From contig NZ_LR593886.1 in NCBI RefSeq assembly GCF_901538265.1, forward strand, positions 5,539,738 through 5,603,737: a stretch of 64,000 nt of DNA. Reading direction: 5' to 3'. Positions 17,741 to 27,997 of the stretch are shown one piece after another. Numbering within the stretch: position 1 is the first letter of the stretch; every line of letters begins with the position of its first letter. Made by a program: the position numbers and the translations under genes. Below the pieces are notes generated by a model that saw only the letters and a list, made by a program, of their open reading frames with translations, had not been told where the DNA came from and ran no database searches. The stretch is from Gemmata massiliana. Its GTDB lineage: Bacteria > Planctomycetota > Planctomycetia > Gemmatales > Gemmataceae.

Positions 17741-18898
17741 ATGCTTAAAACTCAACCCCTCCGTATCGCGGTCATCGGTGCGGGGCCGATCGGAATCGAA
17801 GCGGCGCTGTACGCGAAAGCGTGCGGGTTCACGGTCACGGTGTTCGACCGCGGGCCGATCGGCGAGCACGTGCGGCGCTGGGGCCACGCGCGAATGTTCA
17901 CGCCCTTCGGCACGAACGCGACAACGCTCGGGCTCACCGAAGTGCGGCGCGAAAAAGGGTCTCGGTCGATCCCCGCGGAAGCAGATATTCTCACCGGCCG
18001 CGAGTTCATCGAAGCCTACCTGCGCCCGCTCGCGGAATCCGAAGCGCTCCTCGAATCCCTCAACCTCGAAGCGGCCGTGCTCCAGGTCGGGCGCGCGGCC
18101 AGCGTGAAGAAATCAGAAGTCGCGGACCGGCTGCCGTTCCGATTGCTCGTGCGCGACAGCGCGGGCACGGAGCGCATCGAAACGGCCGACGTCGTACTCG
18201 ACTGTACCGGCACGTACATCACGCCGTACCGCCTCGGCGACGGCAACATCCCCGCCGTGGGCGAACTGGCCGCGCGCCAGCACATCGCCTGGGGGCTGGA
18301 AGACATTCTGGGCGAAAAACGCTCACACTACGCGAACAAGAGCATCATTCTTGTGGGCGACGGCTACTCCGCGGCATCGGCCATTTGCTCCCTCGCGACG
18401 CTCGCGGAGGAAGCCAACGACACCTGGGTGTTCTGGCTCACGCGCGGGCCGCGCGGGCAACCGCTCCCGCGCATGCCCAACGACCCGCTGAAGGAACGCG
18501 ACCGCCTCGCGACCAAAGCGAATTCGCTCGCGACCCGGTGCGACGGCCACCTGGAGTTCCACCCGCAAACCGTCCTCGACGAAGTCGTCTGCCACGGACC
18601 GGATCAGGGGTTCCGCGTGGCCGGGCGGAGTAACGGCAAACCGGTGTCGTGGGAAGTGGAGCGCGTGATCGCCAACGTCGGCTACCGGGCCGATTTGCGC
18701 ATCAGTGACGGGCTGCGCGTGAATGATCCGATCGGCCTTCCCGAAACCGGCGAGCCGAACTACTTCATCCTTGGCGCGAAGAGTTACGGGCGCAACTCCG
18801 GTTTCCTCCTGCGCGACGGTTTCGACCAGATCCGCCGCGTGTTTGCCGCTCTCACGGGCAACGCGCGCCTCGACCACTACGCGAAGAAGGCCGCGTGA
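17741..18898 (+). CDS. FAD-dependent oxidoreductase (thioredoxin-reductase-like fold)
   Basis: A 385-residue flavoprotein. The N-terminal dinucleotide motif is VIGAGPIGIEAA (residues 8-19), and a second nucleotide-binding motif ILVGDGYSAAS is near residue 203. The layout therefore matches pyridine-nucleotide-dependent flavin oxidoreductases with FAD and NAD(P) domains. No redox-active CxxC is visible, so it is not a classical thioredoxin reductase. A C-terminal NVGYR...FILGAKSYGRNSGF segment matches the FAD-contacting end. It is followed after 93 nt by a cyclase-like gene on the same strand, which suggests a shared pathway but does not prove it. The substrate is unknown. Confidence 0.75.
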   Translation: MLKTQPLRIAVIGAGPIGIEAALYAKACGFTVTVFDRGPIGEHVRRWGHARMFTPFGTNATTLGLTEVRREKGSRSIPAEADILTGREFIEAYLRPLAESEALLESLNLEAAVLQVGRAASVKKSEVADRLPFRLLVRDSAGTERIETADVVLDCTGTYITPYRLGDGNIPAVGELAARQHIAWGLEDILGEKRSHYANKSIILVGDGYSAASAICSLATLAEEANDTWVFWLTRGPRGQPLPRMPNDPLKERDRLATKANSLATRCDGHLEFHPQTVLDEVVCHGPDQGFRVAGRSNGKPVSWEVERVIANVGYRADLRISDGLRVNDPIGLPETGEPNYFILGAKSYGRNSGFLLRDGFDQIRRVFAALTGNARLDHYAKKAA

Positions 18899-18991
18899 TT
18901 GCACGCCCCGGTTGCCCTTGCGACCGGGGGCTCCGATCCGCTACATTTCAGTGCCCTTCCGCACCGACACGGCAGGAAAGGATTCCGCACC

Positions 18992-20764
18992 GTGAAGCAT
19001 CCGCATTTTCTCACTGACAACTCCCTCTCCGAGCGCGACGCGGCCTGGTTCGAGGAACTGGCCGGAACCGTTGTGCGCGGGCGCGAAGCACTATTCGCGT
19101 GCCAGGAACCGGACGGGCACTGGCTCGGCGAACGCGACGACGATCAGAACCTCGGTGCCGAACTGATTCTGCTCCTCGCGTTTCTCGGGCGCGCGGACGA
19201 CCCGCGCGTCCCGTTCGCCGCCAATTACCTCCTCAAGCACCAGCACGCGACCGGTTCGTGGGGCGACGTCGGCACGTCGGTACGGGCGTATTTCGCACTG
19301 AAGATCGCCGGCCACGCAGAAGACGAACCGCACATGCGGCGCGCGGCCGATGCGATCCGCACACTCGGGGGAGCAGTAGCGAGCGATTCGCTCACGCGAT
19401 TCTACCTCGCGATGCTCGGCCAACTGCCCCACTCTGCGTGCCCGTCCGTGCCAGTGGAAGTGTTGCTCTTACCGAAGTGGCTCCGCGGTATCGGCGCGAC
19501 GCCCGCGTGGGAGCGCCCGATGCGCGTTGCACTCGGTGTGATCTGCGCACACGAGCCGGTCACCACCCTGCCCGAATCGATGCAGGTCCGCGAATTGTTC
19601 GTCCGGTCCCCCGAAATGCGTTCTGAGCGACGCAGATTCGGGCCGATCCGCCGACGCGCAGTCCGTGCTGCGGCGAATTGGATTCGCGCGCGATACTCGA
19701 TCGACGGTCCCAGCATGAATTTTCGCACGCTGGCACTGAACGCCGCCGTGCTCACGTGCCTGGGAGTGCCTGCTGAAGATAGCGAAATGCGCTGGGTGCT
19801 GAAGCAACTCGGCGCGCTCTGTCTGACCACCGGAGATGAACTCCGGGTGCGCCCATACGAATCCCCCGTGCGTGACACGGCACTATCGCTCAGCGCGACG
19901 TCGAGCGTAAGTACGGCGAGCAGCTCGGCGCGCGGGGAATCGGCCGCGCAATGGTTGCTGGATTTCGAGACTCGGAATGCTGGGTTCACGGACACCGAAA
20001 GTACGGCTCTGGCTCTCGTCGCGCTCGCGCGGAGCGGGCACGCTCTACGTGAAACGTGCAGCGGCGCGGTGTGTCGCGCGATCGATTTCCTGCTCGCGAT
20101 GCAGAACCGCGACGGCGGTTGGTCCGCGTTCGACCGCAGTCTGAAAGCCGACCCAAGTTGCCCCGCGCTGACCGCGTGTGTCCTCGAAGCGCTCAGCCAC
20201 TTCGGGTTCCGCACCGGGCAACCGCCGGTCGACACAGCGGTGACGTTCCTTCTCGGTTATCAGGAAGTGAGTGGCAACTGGCGCACGCGCTGGGGCACGA
20301 ACCCGCTCGCGACAACGAGTCAGGTGCTCGTCGGACTGCACGCGACCGGGTTCGACACGTTCGCGATCCCGATGCGCCGGGCCGTGCGGTGGGTGAAGGA
20401 GTCCCAGAACGCGGACGGCAGTTGGGGCGACGCGACCGCGTCCGAAACTGCCTGGGCGCTGCTCGCGCTGCTCGCGGCCAATGAGGGCGAAAGTGCCGAA
20501 ATGCGTGCGGGAGCAGAGTTCCTCGTCGGCACGCAGCACGCGGACGGCGCATGGACCGAAGATGCCTTCACAGGCTCGGACTTCGCTCCCGGGAGCAAGC
20601 TCAAGAGCGAACTGTACCCGATGTGTTTCCCGGTGATGGCACTCGACCGCTATCTCACCGACCGCACCCGGCCGGCAGAAGCCCCGAAAGTGCTCACGCG
20701 AACCGACCTCGGGCACCAAACGAATGGCCCGAAGGTTTACCGGCACACGCTCGCGGAAATGTAG
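18992..20764 (+). CDS. Squalene-hopene-cyclase-like protein with altered DxDD motif
   Basis: A 590-residue protein. The start is taken as the GTG at 18992, preceded by AAAGGA; upstream in-frame sequence is not protein-like. It has the two-barrel alpha-toroid pattern and several QW motifs, for example QNRDGGWSAFD, QNADGSWGD (472-480) and QHADGAWTED. At the place where hopene cyclases carry the proton-donating D-x-D-D-T-A it has D334-T-E336-S337-T-A. The central general acid is Glu rather than Asp and its neighbour is Ser. It therefore belongs to the family by fold but may be inactive or have another substrate. It is about 40-100 residues shorter than typical hopene cyclases (630-700). The flavoprotein upstream is probably co-transcribed. 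There are no membrane segments beyond the amphipathic surface usual for monotopic cyclases. Confidence 0.75.
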   Translation: MKHPHFLTDNSLSERDAAWFEELAGTVVRGREALFACQEPDGHWLGERDDDQNLGAELILLLAFLGRADDPRVPFAANYLLKHQHATGSWGDVGTSVRAYFALKIAGHAEDEPHMRRAADAIRTLGGAVASDSLTRFYLAMLGQLPHSACPSVPVEVLLLPKWLRGIGATPAWERPMRVALGVICAHEPVTTLPESMQVRELFVRSPEMRSERRRFGPIRRRAVRAAANWIRARYSIDGPSMNFRTLALNAAVLTCLGVPAEDSEMRWVLKQLGALCLTTGDELRVRPYESPVRDTALSLSATSSVSTASSSARGESAAQWLLDFETRNAGFTDTESTALALVALARSGHALRETCSGAVCRAIDFLLAMQNRDGGWSAFDRSLKADPSCPALTACVLEALSHFGFRTGQPPVDTAVTFLLGYQEVSGNWRTRWGTNPLATTSQVLVGLHATGFDTFAIPMRRAVRWVKESQNADGSWGDATASETAWALLALLAANEGESAEMRAGAEFLVGTQHADGAWTEDAFTGSDFAPGSKLKSELYPMCFPVMALDRYLTDRTRPAEAPKVLTRTDLGHQTNGPKVYRHTLAEM

Positions 20765-20779
20765 ATCGCACAAAAAACG

Positions 20780-20897
20780 CACAGGGCTCCCGCCCTGTGC
20801 TACGAACGCCGGCCGCTCCGCGGCGTGAAAGGCATTGAATGTACTGCTCTTCGCCCCGGAGGGGCCGTCTGACGTAGCACAGGGCGGGAGCCCTGTG
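20780..20897. repeat. 25-bp perfect inverted repeat (hairpin family C, copy 1)
   Basis: Arms 20780-20804 and 20873-20897 are exact reverse complements, starting CACAGGGCTCCCGCCCTGTG and ending CTACG. Each arm is itself palindromic. The inner region holds CGCCCCGGAGGGGCCG. It fills the convergent gap between the cyclase-like gene and leuS. Copy 2 is at 34005-34180. Confidence 0.9.
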
Positions 20898-20938
20898 ATT
20901 CCTGTCGCCCCGCGATACCCTGTGCCCCTGATGACAAC

Positions 20939-23701
20939 TCACACGACGACAATGTTCACCAGTTTGCGCGGCACGACCTTCACCATCTTCACGGTCTTGC
21001 CTGCAATCTGAGCTTTCACCGCCTCATCCGCCAGTGCGGTCGCTTCCAGCGCGGCGTCATCGATTTCCGCCGGTACCTTCAGCACGGTCTTCTTCTTCCC
21101 GTTGATCTGCACCGGCACGTCGATCTCGTCGGCCTTCACCAGCTCCGGATCGAACTTCGGCCACGGCTCGTAGGCCAGCGTGTTCGTGTGCCCCAGCGCG
21201 CGCCATAGCTCTTCCGCGACGTGCGGCGCGTAGGGCGCGAGCAGCAGCACGAACGGGTCGAGGATGTTACGCGGGCGCGTTTCCAGTTTGGTCACGTGGT
21301 TCACGAACTCCATCATCGCGGAAATCGCGGTGTTGAAGCTCAGCCCCTCGGTATCTTTACCGACCTTCTGAATGGTCCGGTGCAGCACGCGGAGCGTGTC
21401 ACGGTCCGGCTCCACGTCCTTCACGGCCACATGCAGCTTGAAGTCCTCGCCGTCGTCAACGATCAACCGCCACGCTCGCGTCAGGAACCGGTACACGCCC
21501 TCGACGCTCTTGGTGTTCCACGGCTTCACCGCTTCCAGCGGCCCCATGAACATCTCGTACAGGCGCAGGCTGTCGGCCCCGTACTCCTTCACGATGTCGT
21601 CCGGGTTCACCACATTCCCGCGGCTCTTGGACATCTTGTGCGCCCGGGCCTCGACCCGAATGCCGTTGTCTTCCTTTAATACAAACGATGGCCCTTTCTT
21701 TTCGACCTGTTCTTCAGAAATGCGTACCGGTGTGAACGTAGACTGCCCTGCTTCTGCCAAATCCTTTTCTGCTTCTTTCACTTCAGAAGACGAAACCCAC
21801 TTCCCGTCTTTGAGGTACGCGGTCAGTTCCATTTCACCCAAAATCATGCCCTGGTTCACCAGGCGCTGGAACGGCTCGGGGCACGGCAAGTAGCCACGGT
21901 CGAACAGTACCTTGTGCCAGAACCGCGCGTACAGCAGGTGCAGCACCGCGTGCTCTGCGCCCCCGACGTACAGGTCCACGGGCAGCCAGTATTTCAGCTT
22001 CGTGGGGTCGGCGAACTCGGCCCCGTTCTTGGGGTCGATGTAGCGCAGGAAGTACCAGCACGACCCAGCCCACTGCGGCATGGTGTTCGTTTCGCGTTTG
22101 TAGTTCTTCCCGCCGACCACCACGTTCACCCAATCCGTCGCCTTCGACAGCGGGCCTTCGGGTGTGCCGGTCGGCTTGAAGTCTTCCAGATCGGGCGGCA
22201 CCAGCGGTAACCCGCTCGCGGACAGCGCGACCAGACTGCCGTCCTCGCCGTGCAGCACCGGGAACGGCTCGCCCCAATAGCGCTGGCGGCTGAACAGCCA
22301 GTCGCGCAGTTTGTAATTGACTCTCCGCGTGCCGATCCCCTTCTCTTCCAGCGACCCGATGATCTTGGCCTTCGCTTCGGGCGTGGCCAGACCGTCCAGA
22401 ATGCCAGAGTTGATGGCGACGCCTTCCTCGCAGTACGGCTCCTGCAGCTCGTTCAGCGAACTCCCCGTCTTCTTCAGCCACTCGTCGGTCGGCTTCACGA
22501 CGGTAACGATGGGCAGGCCGAACTGCTTCGCGAACTCGAAGTCGCGTTCGTCGTGCCCCGGCACGGCCATGATCGCGCCTGTACCGTAGGTCGCCAGCAC
22601 GTAGTCCGCGATCCAGATCGGAATCCGCTGATCGTTCACCGGGTTGATCGCATACGCACCAGTGAACACGCCCGTCTTCTTCTTCGCGGTCTCGGTGCGC
22701 TCGAAATCGCTCTTGCGACTCGCGGCCTGTTGGTAGTCCTGAACGGCCTTCTGCTGCTCTGCGATTGTGATCTTCGGTACCAGCGCGTGTTCGGGCGACA
22801 GCACCATGTACGTCGCGCCGAACAGCGTGTCCGGGCGCGTGGTGAACACGGTAATGTTGGCCGAGTTGTCGGCCAGCGCGAAGCGCACTTCTGCGCCCTC
22901 GCTCTTGCCGATCCAGTTGCGCTGCATCTCCTTGATCGAGTGCGACCAGTCCAGCGGTTCCAGGTCGTCCAGCAGCCGCTCGGCGTAAGCGGTGATCCGC
23001 ATCAACCACTGACGCAGCGGTCGGCGCTCGACGGGGTGTCCGCCGCGCTCCGATTTGCCGTCAATCACTTCTTCGTTCGCCAGCACGGTGCCCAGCGCCG
23101 GGCACCAGTTCACCGGGACTTCCGCTTGATAAGCGAGTCGGTGGCTGTCTTCATATTTGCGTATTTCTGCGTCACCCTGTTTGCGCACGCCATCGGGGAT
23201 CGGCAGTTCGGAGATGGGCCGCCCCTTCTTCGTTACGGGGTCGTACCAGGTGTCGTAGATCGTCAGGAAGATCCACTGCGTCCAGTGGAAGTAATTGGAG
23301 TCGGTGGTGTCGACCTCGCGGTCCCAGTCGTAGGAGAAGCCCAGCGATTTGATCTGCCGGCGGAACGTATCGATGTTGTTCCGCGTGGTGATGCGCGGGT
23401 GAACGTTCTTCTCGACCGCGTACTGTTCAGCGGGCAGCCCGTAGGCGTCCCAGCCCATCGGGTGCAGCACGTGGAAACCGTTCATGCGCTTGAAGCGCGC
23501 CAGGATGTCGGTCGCAGTGTACCCTTCGGGGTGGCCGACGTGCAGCCCCGCGCCGCTCGGGTACGGGAACATGTCCAGGATGTAGCACTTCTGTTTGCCC
23601 TCGGTCCCCGGTTCGCCGGGGTCGGGCGTGCGAAACGTCTTGTTCGTTTCCCAGAACTGCTGCCACCGGCGCTCGACGTCGGCGGGATGATAACTCGGCA
23701 T
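20939..23701 (-). CDS. leuS: Leucyl-tRNA synthetase
   Basis: Charges tRNA-Leu with leucine, a cytoplasmic essential enzyme. It is 920 residues from the ATG at 23701 ([13 protein letters not shown]), preceded by AAAGG; an in-frame upstream extension of 54 codons is Pro/Arg-rich junk. The class I signature [12 protein letters not shown] (46-57) and K-M-S-K-S (689-693) are both present. The editing domain (CP1) lies between, with [12 protein letters not shown] and the [15 protein letters not shown] motif. A short extra segment near 640-680 precedes the KMSKS loop. The C-terminal anticodon-binding and extension domains are complete. Length and motifs match bacterial LeuRS. Confidence 0.97.
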   Translation of the reverse strand: MPSYHPADVERRWQQFWETNKTFRTPDPGEPGTEGKQKCYILDMFPYPSGAGLHVGHPEGYTATDILARFKRMNGFHVLHPMGWDAYGLPAEQYAVEKNVHPRITTRNNIDTFRRQIKSLGFSYDWDREVDTTDSNYFHWTQWIFLTIYDTWYDPVTKKGRPISELPIPDGVRKQGDAEIRKYEDSHRLAYQAEVPVNWCPALGTVLANEEVIDGKSERGGHPVERRPLRQWLMRITAYAERLLDDLEPLDWSHSIKEMQRNWIGKSEGAEVRFALADNSANITVFTTRPDTLFGATYMVLSPEHALVPKITIAEQQKAVQDYQQAASRKSDFERTETAKKKTGVFTGAYAINPVNDQRIPIWIADYVLATYGTGAIMAVPGHDERDFEFAKQFGLPIVTVVKPTDEWLKKTGSSLNELQEPYCEEGVAINSGILDGLATPEAKAKIIGSLEEKGIGTRRVNYKLRDWLFSRQRYWGEPFPVLHGEDGSLVALSASGLPLVPPDLEDFKPTGTPEGPLSKATDWVNVVVGGKNYKRETNTMPQWAGSCWYFLRYIDPKNGAEFADPTKLKYWLPVDLYVGGAEHAVLHLLYARFWHKVLFDRGYLPCPEPFQRLVNQGMILGEMELTAYLKDGKWVSSSEVKEAEKDLAEAGQSTFTPVRISEEQVEKKGPSFVLKEDNGIRVEARAHKMSKSRGNVVNPDDIVKEYGADSLRLYEMFMGPLEAVKPWNTKSVEGVYRFLTRAWRLIVDDGEDFKLHVAVKDVEPDRDTLRVLHRTIQKVGKDTEGLSFNTAISAMMEFVNHVTKLETRPRNILDPFVLLLAPYAPHVAEELWRALGHTNTLAYEPWPKFDPELVKADEIDVPVQINGKKKTVLKVPAEIDDAALEATALADEAVKAQIAGKTVKMVKVVPRKLVNIVVV

Positions 23702-23817
23702 CGCTTGGCCTTTATTGCTAGCGGCGGACGGCGCCCGCCCTCGACAGAGTGAGTTTGGCTTATGTGCGGGGGAAATCCGCGTCCATAAGGGACGCCGGAC
23801 GGGAGGGGCGGGTTCGT

Positions 23818-25263
23818 TCAGGTGCCGCGAAGGAGGGCACGGATCGGCCACACCTTCACGCACCCGTCGCCGCCGGCACTGAAGAGGCGGGAGCCGTCGG
23901 CGGAGATCGCGAGTGCGTTGATCGGACCGAGGTGCCAGTCGAACGTCGCATGTAGTTTCAGCGTGTCAGCGCGCGCAACGAACAGCCGCCCGTTATAGTT
24001 ACTGCCCGCGAACACGAACTCGCCGGCCGGGTCGACCGCGAGCGTCCGCGTGTAATCGGGCACGCGGTCACGGTCCGTTTTGACGGAAATAATCTGGGTG
24101 CCGGTCGCGGAGTCGTAAGCGGCCAGGCGCCCGTTGTTCTGTGCGAATACACGCTTCCCGTCGTGCGAAAAGGCCACCACGTTCGTTCCGATCGGCAGGC
24201 GCGCGGCCGGGCACAAGGAATCGACCTCAATGACCACGGGAACGGTTCCGCACGTGATGAACCGCTTGCCGTCCGGCGAAAGGGCGAACCGGCCGTAGGA
24301 ATCGGGGTCCAGGTCGAGCGAGCGAACGACTTCGCCGGACGGAATCCGCACGATTTCGGCGACGCTGCGCCCGGCCCAGCGGTGAAACAGGGCCAGTTCC
24401 GGGTCGCGTAGCGCAACAATACGCAACCCCGGCGCCACGGTTGTGCCTTCCGCGTCGATCCGCTGCGGAGGATCGGTTGTAACGTCGAATACGGCTAATA
24501 GCCCGATCCGTGTATCTGGGTAGCCCATTCCCGTGACGAGCAATCGCTGGTTATCCGAGGTGAGAGCCACATCCGTTACCCGCCCGCCGCTAAATTCGAT
24601 CACGGTTCGCGGGGTCCGGGCGCGCATGTCCCAGTAACAGACGAGTTCGTCCCCCTCGCGTGCCGCGACGCGGTCCCCGTCCGGTGAGCAGGCCAGAGCG
24701 CCCAATCCGCCGAGCGGTTCGCGTTCCCCGTACAGCACTCCCGGCAAATTCGAGCGCAAACCGGCCGCGCCCAGTTCTTCCTTGCGGTCGAAGCACGGGC
24801 CGCACGTTTCGCCCATCCAGCCTAGGGAATCGTGCGTGCCCACTGCACCGCACCCGCACGCACACACCAACTGCTCGACCCCGGCCACCGTTCGCCGACA
24901 AACGTATTCGGGGTACGAGTGCCACAGCGGGGGACGGGCGGCGAGTTCCTCTTTCAGAAGCAGCCGCTTCGCTTCGTCGTACTCGACGCGGCGCCCGCGC
25001 ACGACGACGTGCTTGCGCCCGATGGCGTCGGTCCACCACGAAGCGAGAACTTGGGTCGCGGGCACGCCGCCACGCCCACCGCGAAACATCTCCCACCCCT
25101 CGGGTTTCGCCGCAACCGCCCGCGCGAACTTCCGCCACTTCGCGGGATCGTCACCGAGCAACCGGGCGCGGCACCGCCTGTTCGCGTCGACGGCCGCAGT
25201 TGTAAGCGCTGACACGATTTGCGGGGCGTCCGGATCGATCAATTTCGTTTCGTGTTTGAGCAT
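23818..25263 (-). CDS. WD40/beta-propeller protein with N-terminal cysteine cluster
   Basis: A 481-residue protein from the ATG at 25263 (MLKHETKL). Residues 1-125 are helical, with conserved-looking Trp and Arg. C134-x-C136-x-C138 and C154-x2-C157 form a compact zinc-finger-like cluster. From about 175 to the end there are beta-propeller blades of degraded WD40 type ([57 protein letters not shown]). There is no signal peptide, so it is probably cytoplasmic, unlike the giant WD40 protein at 9.2 kb. The first 130 residues resemble the uncharacterised N-terminal modules that are common in Gemmata paralogue families. The function is unknown. Confidence 0.75.
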   Translation of the reverse strand: MLKHETKLIDPDAPQIVSALTTAAVDANRRCRARLLGDDPAKWRKFARAVAAKPEGWEMFRGGRGGVPATQVLASWWTDAIGRKHVVVRGRRVEYDEAKRLLLKEELAARPPLWHSYPEYVCRRTVAGVEQLVCACGCGAVGTHDSLGWMGETCGPCFDRKEELGAAGLRSNLPGVLYGEREPLGGLGALACSPDGDRVAAREGDELVCYWDMRARTPRTVIEFSGGRVTDVALTSDNQRLLVTGMGYPDTRIGLLAVFDVTTDPPQRIDAEGTTVAPGLRIVALRDPELALFHRWAGRSVAEIVRIPSGEVVRSLDLDPDSYGRFALSPDGKRFITCGTVPVVIEVDSLCPAARLPIGTNVVAFSHDGKRVFAQNNGRLAAYDSATGTQIISVKTDRDRVPDYTRTLAVDPAGEFVFAGSNYNGRLFVARADTLKLHATFDWHLGPINALAISADGSRLFSAGGDGCVKVWPIRALLRGT

Positions 25264-25279
25264 GACTTCCCTGCAAGCG

Positions 25280-25344
25280 CACCCGCTCGTTGCCGTCCGC
25301 GGTTCACGAATTGAGAGGTTGAACGATGGGAGGCAACGAGCGGG
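25280..25344. repeat. Degenerate hairpin of family A
   Basis: A 13-bp perfect inverted repeat (25282-25294 with 25332-25344, CCCGCTCGTTGCC) with a 37-nt spacer. The left arm continues as CGTCCGCGGTTC, matching the family A copy at 6040 except in the middle. It lies between the divergent WD40 and purC genes, where it could overlap both promoters. Confidence 0.65.
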
Positions 25345-25413
25345 CAACCCGGATCATACAATAAACCGCTGCGTTGCGTCTGGACCGGTTCCCATCTCCA
25401 ACCCCTCTTTGTC

Positions 25414-26292
25414 ATGCCCGCAGACCCGTTATTGCAAAGTCAGGTACCGGGATTCACCCCGCGCCACGGGAAAGTGCGCGACGTGTACGATCTCGGCGAC
25501 AAACTCGTTATCGTCGCGACCGATCGCATCAGCGCGTTCGATTACATTTTGCCCACACCGATCCCGGGCAAGGGCGCGATCCTCACCGCGCTGACGCTCT
25601 TCTGGCTGAAGCAACTCAACATACCGAACCACCTCATCAGCGCGGACCTCTCCCATATGCCGCCGGCGTTTCAGCGCGACGAACTCGCCGGGCGCGCGAT
25701 GCTCGTCAAGAAAACGACCGTCGTGCCGGTGGAGTGCGTTGCACGCGGGTACCTCGCGGGTTCGGGCTGGAAGGAGTACCAAGCCCACGGCACCGTGTGC
25801 GGTATCCCGCTCCCACCCGGGTTGCAGCTCGCGAGCAAGCTCCCGGAGCCGATCTTCACGCCCGCAACGAAGGCCGAAGACGGCGAACACGACGAAAACA
25901 TCTCGTTCGAGCAAATGGTGAAGGCCGTCGGTGCCGAAACCGCGAACGAGCTGAAAACCCGGACCCTGGACGTGTACCACCGGGCCGCCGAGTTTGCGGA
26001 GAAGCGCGGAATCATTCTCGCGGACACGAAGTTCGAGTGGGGCCACCTTCCGACCGGCGAGATCATCCTCATCGACGAGGTACTGACGCCGGACAGCTCG
26101 CGCTACTGGCCGAAAGACACGTACCAACCGGGTTCCTCGCCTCTCTCGTTCGATAAGCAGTTCGTCCGTGACTGGCTCGAAACGACGGACTGGGACAAGT
26201 CCAGCCCGCCCCCCATGCTGCCCGAAGCCGTAGTGACGCGCACCGCGGCTAAATATCAAGAAGCGCTCAGTCGGCTCACGGGAAAGAGTTGA
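25414..26292 (+). CDS. purC: Phosphoribosylaminoimidazole-succinocarboxamide synthase
   Basis: SAICAR synthetase, purine biosynthesis: condenses CAIR with aspartate using ATP. It is 292 residues, matching the longer (yeast-like) branch of the family rather than the 240-residue enterobacterial form. Signature stretches [18 protein letters not shown] near residue 30 and DTKFEWG near 205 are present, together with the [20 protein letters not shown] segment. It starts at the ATG at 25414 without a strong ribosome site. It stands alone, divergent from the WD40 gene, with no other pur genes in the window. Confidence 0.96.
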   Translation: MPADPLLQSQVPGFTPRHGKVRDVYDLGDKLVIVATDRISAFDYILPTPIPGKGAILTALTLFWLKQLNIPNHLISADLSHMPPAFQRDELAGRAMLVKKTTVVPVECVARGYLAGSGWKEYQAHGTVCGIPLPPGLQLASKLPEPIFTPATKAEDGEHDENISFEQMVKAVGAETANELKTRTLDVYHRAAEFAEKRGIILADTKFEWGHLPTGEIILIDEVLTPDSSRYWPKDTYQPGSSPLSFDKQFVRDWLETTDWDKSSPPPMLPEAVVTRTAAKYQEALSRLTGKS

Positions 26293-26531
26293 TCGCCCGA
26301 TTCAAAAGAAGGCCGTGATCGAGTGATACTACCGATCGCGGCTCGTGCAGAGCGCGCAACTGCGAGATTCCCCACATCCCGATCACGTCATAAGTCTGTG
26401 CGGTTCCGAAGCAAGCCGGAGCGCGAGTTCACGTCAAAGACGCATAGACCCACGATCACGTCTGAACTAAGATCCATAATCGCCTGTCCACCGCCCAGCG
26501 GACCCACCACTCTTAGCGCGAGGGAATCGCA

Positions 26532-27032
26532 ATGAGTTACGTTTACAAAACGATGCCGTCCCCCATAGGCGAACTTAAACTCATCGGCAGCGAAAAAGGA
26601 CTGGCAGCAATTCTCTGGGAAAATGATGATCCGCTTCGCGTGCGCATTAATGCCGGCCCCGAAGACCTAAACCACCCGGTACTCGTCGAAGCGGAACAAC
26701 AGCTCACCGAATACTTTGTGGGTTCGCGGAAAGTGTTCTCGGTCGCGCTCGATTTCGTTGGCACCCCGTTCCAGAAGAAAGTGTGGGCGGCCCTCCTCAG
26801 CATTCCGTTTGGTGAGACCCGCAGTTACGGGGAACTCGCACGACAAATCGGGCACCCCACCTCCGCCCGCGCGGTCGGCGCCGCCAACGGGAAGAACCCG
26901 ATTTCGATCATCGGGCCATGTCACCGCGTAATCGGCTCGTCCGGCAAATTGACCGGGTACGCGGGCGGACTCGCGGCCAAGGCGCTGTTACTTCGTCTGG
27001 AAGGCGTACCGGACGTCGACGCGGCGAAGTAG
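26532..27032 (+). CDS. ogt: Methylated-DNA--[protein]-cysteine S-methyltransferase
   Basis: Repairs O6-methylguanine by irreversible transfer of the alkyl group to its own cysteine. It is 166 residues. The active-site motif I-G-P-C130-H-R-V-I and the DNA-binding helix AxSARAVGAANGKNP are both intact. The N-terminal ribonuclease-like domain (1-75) is present. The ATG at 26532 is preceded by GAGGGA. Together with the AlkA-like glycosylase 45 nt downstream it forms an alkylation-repair pair. No Ada-type regulatory domain is fused, so induction cannot be inferred. Confidence 0.95.
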   Translation: MSYVYKTMPSPIGELKLIGSEKGLAAILWENDDPLRVRINAGPEDLNHPVLVEAEQQLTEYFVGSRKVFSVALDFVGTPFQKKVWAALLSIPFGETRSYGELARQIGHPTSARAVGAANGKNPISIIGPCHRVIGSSGKLTGYAGGLAAKALLLRLEGVPDVDAAK

Positions 27033-27077
27033 CACGCACACTTCCCTGGAGTACAGTTCCTCCCACGAGAATACCGG

Positions 27078-27938
27078 ATGCCCTCGCACGACGTTACACT
27101 GCACCTGGATTACGTACCGCCGTTCGATTGGGCGTTCTTCCTGGCCTACCTCGGCGGTCGATTGACGACCGGCGCCGAAACCGTCGAAAACGGGCGATAC
27201 ACACGTGCTGTGGAAATTGACGGCGATACGGGCATCATCACCGTCGCGCCGCACGCGAGTCGGCATCAATTGAGCGTTTCGGTTCGCGGTCCGGTCGCTC
27301 GACATGCCGATGTGATCCGCGTTCGCCTGCGCCAGATGTTCGATTTGGACGCTGATCCCGCTGCCATTCGAGTCGTACTCGCCACCGAACCGCGGATGAG
27401 CGCACTGGTCGCGTCACGTCCCGGCCTCCGGGTTCCCGGCGCCTGGTCACACTTCGAGCTACTCGTTCGCACGATCGTCGGCCAACAGGTCAGCGTGCGT
27501 GCCGCGACCACGATCATGGGACGAATCGCCACGCGCTTCGGCCGCCGAATTCCGATCCTCGATCCAGCGACACCAAACCTCATTTTCCCCGCGCCGGAGG
27601 TACTCGCCGACGGCGATTTGAGTTCGATCGGGATGCCGACCCAGCGAGTGCGGGCACTGCGCGGGGTCGCACGAGCGGTCGCGGACCGGGCACTGGTCTT
27701 CACCGATCCCGATCAGCGCGAGGTGCGCGCAGTTCTTCTTGCACTTCCCGGAATCGGGCCGTGGACGGTCGAATATTTCGCGCTGCGCGGGCTACGGGAT
27801 TCCGACGCCTGGCCCGGGTCCGATCTGGTGTTGAAGCGCGCGGTTGAGTCTCCGATCACAGAAGCGTGGCGCCCGTACCGGGGCTACGCGGCCCAGCACC
27901 TCTGGTTCGACGCGGCTCAGCAACAAAAGCCGCCGTGA
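27078..27938 (+). CDS. DNA-3-methyladenine glycosylase II (AlkA-like)
   Basis: Base-excision repair enzyme that removes alkylated bases. It is 286 residues. The N-terminal AlkA beta domain covers about 1-85. The HhH-GPD domain has the hairpin LPGIGPWT (223-230) and an Asp at 249 (W-P-G-S-D-L), where AlkA has its catalytic Asp. Typical AlkA segments LVRTIVGQQVSVRAATTI (129-146) are present. It is encoded 45 nt after ogt on the same strand, so a two-gene repair operon is likely. The E. coli-type Ada domain is missing. Confidence 0.9.
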   Translation: MPSHDVTLHLDYVPPFDWAFFLAYLGGRLTTGAETVENGRYTRAVEIDGDTGIITVAPHASRHQLSVSVRGPVARHADVIRVRLRQMFDLDADPAAIRVVLATEPRMSALVASRPGLRVPGAWSHFELLVRTIVGQQVSVRAATTIMGRIATRFGRRIPILDPATPNLIFPAPEVLADGDLSSIGMPTQRVRALRGVARAVADRALVFTDPDQREVRAVLLALPGIGPWTVEYFALRGLRDSDAWPGSDLVLKRAVESPITEAWRPYRGYAAQHLWFDAAQQQKPP

Positions 27939-27997
27939 CCGCGCGCTAAACTGCGCTCGGCCACAGCCGAATTACAATCACACGCACTCAAACGTCT

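Noticed and set aside
22250-23752. A 500-codon frame opposite leuS
   Set aside because: Antisense shadow of leucyl-tRNA synthetase with no recognisable features.
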